Virus record (IMG/VR): IMGVR_UViG_3300005941_000013
Coordinates: 1 to 42,356 of that record
DNA from: a virus
Reading direction: 5' to 3' (one strand)
Length of the DNA stretch: 42,356 bases
This document shows, piece by piece, positions 36,658 to 42,356 of the stretch (its first letter is position 1; each line of letters opens with the position of its first letter). Made by a program: the position numbers and the translations under genes. The notes under the pieces are model-generated. The model had not been told where the DNA came from. It did no database searches and saw only the letters and a program-made list of their open reading frames with translations.

Positions 36658-37427
36658 TGTTTAGTTATTTTTATCACCAGAGAATAAGAAAAAGTGTGGC
36701 CATATTCGGTACTTTATTTAATAACATATACGTTATTAGACAAGGATCGACAAGATCTTATAGCCAGGTTAAGGTTCCACTATCTTATGCTCCTAGTCGT
36801 AAATATCTAGATCGTATTAGGGAAAACCCCACACTAATCGATGATACAAATGTAGCTATTAAATTGCCGAGAATGGCTTTTGAAATTACTTCGATAGATT
36901 ACGACGCAGGAAGACAGTTACCAAAAAATAATAATTTTCAAACTGTATCTACTGGCGGATCTCTAAGAGATAATTTTACATCTGCAGTTCCGTACAACAT
37001 CGGATTTCAATTAAGTATTTTTGCAAAAACGCAAGATGATGCTTTGCAAGTAGTTGAGCAGATTTTGCCGTATTTTAATCCTCAGTATACTCTTACTGTA
37101 AAACCTTTCGATGAACACACTGACATAAAAGAAGACGTGCCAATATCTTTAGTTGGAGTAGACTTTGCAGATGACTATGAAGGTGCGCTAGAGCAGAGAA
37201 GGATTATAACATACACTCTTTCCTTCCAAATGTACATCAATTTTTATGGACCTATCAATAATAGAGGCGTTATTCGAACATCAATTACAAATGTATTCGA
37301 TCAGAACGCTGGTTTGAGCGATAGCGATCTACTGATGGAGACTTTAACTACTACACCGGATCCTAGCGGAGTTATAGGTCTGGCAGATAGTGATTTTGGA
37401 TTTAATACTGTTATAACATATCCGTGA
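36657..37427 (+). CDS. gp15: Tail completion/sheath terminator gp15
   Basis: 256 aa (T4 gp15 about 272). MFSYFYHQRIRKSVAIFGTL at the start, then FNNIYVIR, is the family hallmark (T4: FGYFYNSSFRRY...LFSNI). RMAFEITSIDYDAGRQLPKN and QVVEQILPYFNPQYTLTVKP are core segments. In T4 a gp15 ring caps the tail tube and sheath and docks to the neck. Translation is coupled to the small upstream gene. Confidence 0.92.
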   Translation: MFSYFYHQRIRKSVAIFGTLFNNIYVIRQGSTRSYSQVKVPLSYAPSRKYLDRIRENPTLIDDTNVAIKLPRMAFEITSIDYDAGRQLPKNNNFQTVSTGGSLRDNFTSAVPYNIGFQLSIFAKTQDDALQVVEQILPYFNPQYTLTVKPFDEHTDIKEDVPISLVGVDFADDYEGALEQRRIITYTLSFQMYINFYGPINNRGVIRTSITNVFDQNAGLSDSDLLMETLTTTPDPSGVIGLADSDFGFNTVITYP

Positions 37428-37442
37428 ACATAGGAGAAAAAG

Positions 37443-37580
37443 ATGGCTGAAGAAATTGCTAAGTGTCCTAATTGTGGTCATGACTGTCACGAAGAAAGCT
37501 ATGCGTGCAACGTAGATGATTGCGACTGTGAATCGTGCACCTGTGGTGGTTGTGCTATGGAATTTCCGGATAAAAGATAA
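37443..37580 (+). CDS. Cysteine-rich microprotein, probable zinc-binding
   Basis: 45 aa, with AGGAG at 37432-37436 and its stop overlapping the gp16 ATG (TAATG at 37578-37582). It has nine cysteines and two histidines: KCPNCGHDCHEE, then ACNVDDCDCESCTCGGCAM. The N-terminal C-x2-C plus following C/H look like one half of a zinc ribbon; the second half is a dense C-x4-C-x-C-x2-C-x-C-x2-C cluster. The strong ribosome site and coupling on the 3' side argue that it is a real gene. A zinc-stabilised partner of the terminase or tail terminator is possible, but no function is known to me. Confidence 0.8.
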   Translation: MAEEIAKCPNCGHDCHEESYACNVDDCDCESCTCGGCAMEFPDKR

Positions 37581-37936
37581 TGACAGATAATGTTAATAAT
37601 GATTTTGAGTATTCTAGACAGATCTACCATGATCTTCTAGCCAAAGGTTCTGAGTCTATGGAAGAGATGATGGAAGTTGCGAGAGCGACTGAGCATCCTC
37701 GGGCTTTTGAAGTTTTGTCTAATATGATGAAAAACATAGCGGATATAAACGGTTCTCTTATGGACCTTCATAAAAAGAAAAAAGACTTCGATAAAACAGA
37801 TGAAGCTAAGGAATTAGCTAACCAAACAACTAACAATGTGTTTATTGGTTCTACCAGTGACTTGCAGCGAATGCTATTAGATGATAATGAGGATGATAAA
37901 GTAGTTGACATTACAGACTATAAGAAGGATGAATGA
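37580..37936 (+). CDS. gp16: Small terminase subunit gp16
   Basis: 118 aa (T4 gp16 about 164). Helical throughout: DFEYSRQIYHDLLAKGSESM, EEMMEVARATEHPRAFEVLS, NMMKNIADINGSLMDLHKKK. It then has NVFIGSTSDLQRML, a segment typical of marine gp16. It forms a ring that recognises or threads concatemeric DNA and stimulates the gp17 ATPase. The start is coupled to the cysteine-rich gene, and the end overlaps the gp17 start by 8 nt. Confidence 0.9.
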   Translation: MTDNVNNDFEYSRQIYHDLLAKGSESMEEMMEVARATEHPRAFEVLSNMMKNIADINGSLMDLHKKKKDFDKTDEAKELANQTTNNVFIGSTSDLQRMLLDDNEDDKVVDITDYKKDE

Positions 37937-39524
37937 CACATATTTAGGCAATATGAACGTCAAGCGAGACGGTGTCACTCACAATTTTGCCAAAGAAGAA
38001 ATAAAAGAATACTCTAGGTGCTTAAAAGATCCTGGATATTTTGCTACGCATTATTGTAAAATAATTTCTCTAGATAGAGGTTTAGTTCCTTTTGAATTAT
38101 ATCCTTATCAAGAAAAAATGTTTGAAACTTTTAATTCTAATAGGTTTAATATTGTATTAGCTTGCCGCCAATCAGGAAAATCTATTTCAAGCGTAGCTTA
38201 TCTTTTATGGTTTGCAGTATTCCACCCAGAAAAAACAGTAGCTATATTAGCTAATAAGGGTGCTACAGCTGGAGAGATGTTGTCTCGTATTACTCTTATG
38301 CTTGAGAATCTACCCTTCTTCCTGCAACCTGGATGTAGAGCTTTAAATAAAAGATCTATAGAATTTTCAAATAACAGTAGGATTATTGCTGCTGCTACAT
38401 CAGGATCTTCTATTCGTGGTATGTCAGTAAACTTACTCTATCTCGACGAGTTCGCGTTTGTCGAAAGAGCATCTGAATTTTATACATCTACATACCCTGT
38501 TGTATCATCAGGTAAAAATACTAAAGTTATTATTACATCTACTGCTAATGGCCTAGGAAACATCTATCATAAGTTGTGGGAAGGTGCCACCCAAGGTACA
38601 AATGAATATATACCTTTCAGAGTTGATTGGTGGGATGTACCTGGAAGAGATGAAGCTTGGAAAAAGCAGACTATATCAAACACTTCTCAGTTGCAGTTTG
38701 ATCAAGAATTTGGTAATACCTTTTTCGGAACAGGTGATACACTTATTAACCCAGAGTGCTTATTAAGACAAAGATCATCTGAGCCAATTCGTATAGTAGA
38801 AAACGGCCATTGCTTAGTATACAAAGAACCTGAAAAAGGCCATCAGTACATTATGACGGTAGATGTGTCGAAGGGAAGAGGACAGGACTACTCAACTTTT
38901 AATTTGATCGATATTAGCGTTCGCCCGTTTGAACAGGTTGCTGTTTATCGCAATAACACTATCTCTCCATTACTCTTCCCTAATGTTATTTATAAATTTG
39001 CTAACGTGTATAACGAGGCATATGTTATCGTAGAAGCAAACGATCAGGGTACTTTAGTTACGAATGGTCTTTATCAAGAGTTAGAATATGAAAATCTGCA
39101 TATGGATTCTCTTGTTAAGGCTGACAGGATCGGCGTGGAGATGACAAGAAAAACTAAGCGCATCGGGTGTTCTGGCATTAAAGATATACTAGAAGAAGAC
39201 AAACTTATAATAAAAGATACGCAGACTATATTAGAAATGTCAACGTTTGTAGCTAGAGGGCAATCCTATGAAGCCTCAGAGGGTAACCACGATGACTTAA
39301 TGATGAATCTAGTGATGTTCGGTTATTTTGCAGTAGGTAATTCATTTGAGGAAATAACAGATGTAAGTCTAAAAGATATGATGTTTAAGCAAAGAATGCA
39401 AGAAATAGAAGCTGATGTTCTTCCATTTGGATTCATAGACGACGGCTTAGATGATGTAGTAGAAGATGACAACATAATAGAAAATGTAAAGCCATGGTAC
39501 GAAGACGTAGGTACAATGTGGTAA
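37929..39524 (+). CDS. gp17: Large terminase subunit gp17 (packaging ATPase and nuclease)
   Basis: 531 aa from the ATG at 37929 (T4 about 610). Frame-open TTG codons further upstream are less likely, because relatives begin just before 'YLGN'. The ATPase has a Walker A-type loop at 80-85 (RQSGKS) and Walker B at 170-174 (LYLDE, D173/E174). The RNase H-like nuclease has D312 (MTVDVSKGRGQDYS), E369 (VIVEANDQG) and D455/D456 (NHDDLMMN), matching the catalytic triad positions of T4 gp17. It packs DNA into the head through the portal and cuts the concatemer. All key residues are present. Confidence 0.95.
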   Translation: MNDTYLGNMNVKRDGVTHNFAKEEIKEYSRCLKDPGYFATHYCKIISLDRGLVPFELYPYQEKMFETFNSNRFNIVLACRQSGKSISSVAYLLWFAVFHPEKTVAILANKGATAGEMLSRITLMLENLPFFLQPGCRALNKRSIEFSNNSRIIAAATSGSSIRGMSVNLLYLDEFAFVERASEFYTSTYPVVSSGKNTKVIITSTANGLGNIYHKLWEGATQGTNEYIPFRVDWWDVPGRDEAWKKQTISNTSQLQFDQEFGNTFFGTGDTLINPECLLRQRSSEPIRIVENGHCLVYKEPEKGHQYIMTVDVSKGRGQDYSTFNLIDISVRPFEQVAVYRNNTISPLLFPNVIYKFANVYNEAYVIVEANDQGTLVTNGLYQELEYENLHMDSLVKADRIGVEMTRKTKRIGCSGIKDILEEDKLIIKDTQTILEMSTFVARGQSYEASEGNHDDLMMNLVMFGYFAVGNSFEEITDVSLKDMMFKQRMQEIEADVLPFGFIDDGLDDVVEDDNIIENVKPWYEDVGTMW

Positions 39525-39535
39525 AATCAATTTAT

Positions 39536-39543
39536 TATAAATA
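39536..39543 (+). promoter_or_regulatory. T4-type late promoter of the tail sheath gene
   Basis: Perfect TATAAATA 11 nt after the gp17 stop, in an 81-nt gap. The transcript start would be near 39549; AAAGG lies at about 39593-39597. This gives the most abundant tail proteins (gp18, gp19) their own late transcript. Confidence 0.82.
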
Positions 39544-39605
39544 CTAGTAATTGAAATCACGTATTATGAAAACATATAATTAGATTACTGGAAAAGGAAA
39601 CACAA

Positions 39606-41255
39606 ATGGCAATTGGCGTACCATCAGAGTCACCAGCAATTATTGTCAAAGAAGTAGATCTTACGGGCGGAGTGCCCAATGTACAATCTACAACTGCGGC
39701 ATTTGTAGGCGACTTTAATTGGGGACCAGTAAATGATCCAACTCTCACGTCAAATGAGGCTGGTTTGGTATCAACTTTTACTGCTCCCACAACAACTAAA
39801 TCCCGAGACTTTTTAACTGCATCTTACTTTTTAAAGTATTCAAATGCTTTACAAGTGGTAAGAGTAGGAGAAACGGGTAGAAAAAATGCAACTTGGCTGA
39901 CTGCAGCCGATGAGTTGCTGTCAGAAGATTCATTAGCAGCGTCTGGTATCATACAAAACTTTGACAACGATAATATAGACACTACTAATATTAATCGTAA
40001 GTTTGTAGCTAGATATCCTGGAGGTCTTGGAAATTCTATTAAAATAGCATATGCAGATTCGGGCGCTTGGGGCACCTGGCCTGCTGCTTATAAATCGAAT
40101 TTTGATGATGCACCCGCAGGAAACGAAAGACATATTCTTGTGATGGATGCTGACGGAACTATTACTGGAACTACTGGTACTGTTTTAGAAAAATACGAAT
40201 ATCTTTCTACTTCAGATAGTGCTGTTAGTGCAGATGGATCATCGAAGAGTATAGCTACCGTTATTAACAGAGCATCAAATTGGGTTTGGGTGGATAGCTC
40301 TAATATCGGACAAACTGATTCTGCAACTCTTTCGAAAGGTTCAGACGGAGACAGTAGTCCAACCGCGGCAAATTACATAACTGGATATGACCTCTTTAGT
40401 GATAAAGATACAGTTCAGGTAGATTTTTTAGTTGCGCCAGGCTCGACTGACAGCGCTGATAACAAAACTATTGTAGATAGTCTTATTACTACCGCAAGCT
40501 CGACCCGTAAAGATTGTGTTGTAGTTAATTCTCCTGCATATAATAGCGTTATAGGTCAATCCGATCCAGTATCTAAAACAAATGGTGAGGCAAACAATTT
40601 TGCATATACATCTTATCAGTTTATGGATAATAACTGGTTGAAAGTATACGATAAGTATAATGACGTATATTCTTGGATTCCAGCCGCATCTTCAACTGCA
40701 GGTATCATGGCAGCTTCTGATGCTAACTCAGCTCCATGGTTTTCTCCCGCAGGTTCTAGAAGAGGTGGATACCTGGGTGTAACAAGCTTGGCATATACTC
40801 CAACGAAAAGCCAAAGAGATACTCTTTATAAAGCTGGAGTTAATCCCATTGCTAATCTACCTGGTCAAGGTATTTTGCTTTACGGCGATAAAACTCACAT
40901 GAACAGACCTTCAGCATTTGATAGAATCAATGTAAGAAGATTGTTTAATGTTGTAGAAAGAGCGATAGCGTTGGCAGCAAGAAACACATTGTTCGAATTG
41001 AATGATGAGTTTACAAGAGCAGAATTTGTTAATATAGTTGAACCGTTCCTGAGAGAAATCAAAGGCCGGAGAGGCATTACAGATTTTAGAGTAGTATGCG
41101 ATGAAACTAATAACACAGCAGCTATTATAGATAGAAATGAATTTATTGCGAATATCTTCATTAAGCCAGCTCGGTCAATCAACTACATTACTCTTAACTT
41201 TGTAGCTGTAAGATCTGGTGTTGACTTCGAAGAAGTCGCCGGACTTTCGGTATAA
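39606..41255 (+). CDS. gp18: Tail sheath protein gp18
   Basis: 549 aa, shorter than T4 gp18 (about 659). The N-terminus has the sheath pattern ESPAIIVKEVDLTGGVPNVQ, then STTAAFVGDFNWGPV. The C-terminal core is strongly conserved: NPIANLPGQGILLYGDKTH, FDRINVRRLFNVVERAIALA, FLREIKGRRGITDFRVVCDE and a terminal beta segment (INYITLNFVAVRSGVDFEEV) that links neighbouring subunits. It forms the contractile sheath around the gp19 tube. The shorter length probably reflects smaller surface domains. Confidence 0.95.
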   Translation: MAIGVPSESPAIIVKEVDLTGGVPNVQSTTAAFVGDFNWGPVNDPTLTSNEAGLVSTFTAPTTTKSRDFLTASYFLKYSNALQVVRVGETGRKNATWLTAADELLSEDSLAASGIIQNFDNDNIDTTNINRKFVARYPGGLGNSIKIAYADSGAWGTWPAAYKSNFDDAPAGNERHILVMDADGTITGTTGTVLEKYEYLSTSDSAVSADGSSKSIATVINRASNWVWVDSSNIGQTDSATLSKGSDGDSSPTAANYITGYDLFSDKDTVQVDFLVAPGSTDSADNKTIVDSLITTASSTRKDCVVVNSPAYNSVIGQSDPVSKTNGEANNFAYTSYQFMDNNWLKVYDKYNDVYSWIPAASSTAGIMAASDANSAPWFSPAGSRRGGYLGVTSLAYTPTKSQRDTLYKAGVNPIANLPGQGILLYGDKTHMNRPSAFDRINVRRLFNVVERAIALAARNTLFELNDEFTRAEFVNIVEPFLREIKGRRGITDFRVVCDETNNTAAIIDRNEFIANIFIKPARSINYITLNFVAVRSGVDFEEVAGLSV

Positions 41256-41267
41256 AGGAGATAAAAA

Positions 41268-41795
41268 ATGGCAATATTAGGCGTTGATGATTTTAAGGCA
41301 AAATTAAGAGGTGGCGGCGCACGTCCAAATCTCTTTAAAGCTACTATCAATTTCCCAGGCTATGCAAATGGCGATGTGGAATTAACATCATTTTTATGCG
41401 AGGCAGCACAGTTGCCTGCATCAACAGTAAGTGTTATCGAAATGCCATTCCGTGGCAGACGTTTGAAAATGGCTGGCGACCGTGTATTTGATACATGGAA
41501 TGCTACTATTATCAATGACGTTGACTTTAATGTCAGAGATGCGATGGAACGTTGGATGAATGGGATTAATGCTCATTCCAATAACACTGGTCTTACGAAC
41601 CCAGTCGACTACGAAGCTGATCTAGTAGTGGATCAACTCGATAGAGAAGGTTTGGTTCTAAAGACTTATAACTTTAGAAGCTGTTTTCCAACTGCTATTT
41701 CAGCAATTGATTTAAGCTATGCTTCTGAAAATGAAATCGAAAGATTTACAGTGGAGTTCCAGGTACAGTACTGGGAATCAAATACTACTTCTTAA
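41268..41795 (+). CDS. gp19: Tail tube protein gp19
   Basis: 175 aa (T4 about 163), strong AAGGAG at 41255-41260. Family landmarks: KLRGGGARPNLFKATINFPG, SFLCEAAQLPASTVSVIEMP, FRGRRLKMAGDRVFDTWNAT, and MERWMNGINAHSNNTG. It polymerises to the inner tube through which DNA passes. It lies 12 nt after gp18 on the same transcript. Confidence 0.95.
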   Translation: MAILGVDDFKAKLRGGGARPNLFKATINFPGYANGDVELTSFLCEAAQLPASTVSVIEMPFRGRRLKMAGDRVFDTWNATIINDVDFNVRDAMERWMNGINAHSNNTGLTNPVDYEADLVVDQLDREGLVLKTYNFRSCFPTAISAIDLSYASENEIERFTVEFQVQYWESNTTS

Positions 41796-41800
41796 GTAGA

Positions 41801-41808
41801 TATAAATA
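41801..41808 (+). promoter_or_regulatory. T4-type late promoter of the portal gene
   Basis: Perfect TATAAATA 5 nt after the gp19 stop. The expected start of transcription (about 41814) falls inside the left arm of the hairpin at 41812-41831. Confidence 0.8.
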
Positions 41809-41811
41809 GTG

Positions 41812-41831
41812 GGAGGGCAGAGATGCCCTCC
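41812..41831 (+). terminator. GNRA-capped hairpin between gp19 and gp20
   Basis: A perfect 8-bp stem GGAGGGCA / TGCCCTCC with a GAGA (GNRA) tetraloop at 41820-41823; G41811-T41832 and T41810-A41833 could extend it. The following TAAATTTAA is only a weak U-tract. It could end the sheath/tube transcript or shape the 5' end of the portal mRNA, and the sequence alone does not decide. Confidence 0.6.
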
Positions 41832-41854
41832 TAAATTTAATATTGGAAAGTAAT

Positions 41855-42356
41855 ATGGCTGATACAGGTATAACATTATTTGGTTTTGAAATTAAGCGGA
41901 AGCAGGATAAGGCAGGTGAAAAGCTGCAATCTATTGTACCGCCGACAGATCAAGACGGTGCAGGCTATGTCACGGCTGCAGGTGCACATTATGGCACTTA
42001 CGTAAACATTGGTGATGATAATTTTGTAAAAGATAATTTACAAAGTGTAAGACAATACCGAGCAGTATCGATACACCCAGAGGTAGATGCTGCGATCGAA
42101 GATATTATTAACGAATCGATTACATCAAACGAAAATGAATCTCCAGTAGGTCTTGTATTAGATAAAGTTAAAACAAGCGATAGTGTAAAAAAACAGATTC
42201 AAGAAGAATTTGAAAACATATGCTCTATGCTGGATTTTACCAATCTAGGTCATGACATTTTTAGAAGATGGTATATAGACGGTAGAGTTTACCATCATTT
42301 AGTAGTTGATGAAAAGAATCTAAAGAGCGGAATTCAAGAAATCCGTAATATTGATG
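41855..42356 (+). CDS. gp20: Portal vertex protein gp20, 3' truncated by window end
   Basis: The first 167 residues are visible (T4 gp20 about 524). ATG at 41855, with TTGGAAAG upstream. Recognisable sequence: SVRQYRAVSIHPEVDAAIED, IINESITSNENESPV, a long helix with SDSVKKQIQEEFENICSMLD and FRRWYIDGRVYHHLVVDEKN. This is the start of the T4-type portal, the dodecamer through which gp17 pumps DNA and to which the neck binds. It has its own late promoter after the tube gene. Confidence 0.92.
   Translation, partial: MADTGITLFGFEIKRKQDKAGEKLQSIVPPTDQDGAGYVTAAGAHYGTYVNIGDDNFVKDNLQSVRQYRAVSIHPEVDAAIEDIINESITSNENESPVGLVLDKVKTSDSVKKQIQEEFENICSMLDFTNLGHDIFRRWYIDGRVYHHLVVDEKNLKSGIQEIRNID

Noticed and set aside
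37905-37928. TTG start for the large terminase at 37905
   Set aside because: The ATG at 37929 gives the usual short N-terminus before YLGN and a normal overlap with gp16.
38987-38994. TATAAATA on the minus strand inside the gp17 gene
   Set aside because: No minus-strand gene is supported anywhere in the window, and the octamer lies in well conserved coding sequence, so chance is the simplest explanation.
1-42356. tRNA genes, integrase or attachment sites, toxin or defence genes
   Set aside because: The few gaps are short (at most about 100 nt) and hold late promoters and ribosome sites only; nothing folding like a tRNA was seen by eye.

Overview
This window is 42 kb of an AT-rich, T4-like contractile-tailed phage (myovirus) genome. 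Every supported gene lies on the + strand. The style matches marine T4-like phages (cyanophage and pelagiphage relatives): the T4 order gp13-gp14-(small ORF)-gp15-(small ORF)-gp16-gp17-gp18-gp19-gp20 is kept, T4-type late promoters (TATAAATA) precede the main blocks, and a very large fibre/adhesin cassette lies upstream. The host cannot be read from the sequence; a marine bacterium is the best guess. No tRNA, integrase, transposon or CRISPR array was seen.

Layout. (1) 2-4367: a large baseplate/virion protein of the DUF4815 type. It appears split into three consecutive genes, followed by a small coiled-coil protein. (2) 4360-9061: a giant tail fibre ending in an S74 intramolecular chaperone, with a tail-fibre assembly chaperone just behind it. 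(3) 9065-10919: three tandem paralogous small proteins, probably fibre tips. (4) 11022-26755: after a late promoter come giant fibre proteins (1895 and 1736 aa), a protein with an Mtd-type N-terminus, a tandem C1q/TNF-like protein and a collagen-like protein. (5) 26766-31693: six small diverged paralogs of a presumed beta-sandwich virion protein, a MAM-like protein and a polyglycine adhesin. (6) 31742-34738: a three-domain glycosyltransferase with its own late promoter. (7) 34781-42356: neck proteins, tail terminator, a cysteine-rich microprotein, both terminase subunits, tail sheath, tail tube and the start of the portal gene.

How it works together. Regions 1-5 (about 31 kb) look like one host-recognition module, and region 7 is the packaging/neck/tail machine. 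The glycosyltransferase is expected to be made late with the virion proteins, so it may modify fibres or other virion parts.

The most striking observation is a set of five cupredoxin-like domains in three fibre proteins. Each keeps a complete type-1 copper ligand set (His ... Cys-x2-His-x2-Met). One of them appears circularly permuted and inserted within a beta-propeller-like blade. All function calls rest on recognising motifs by eye; no database search was run.
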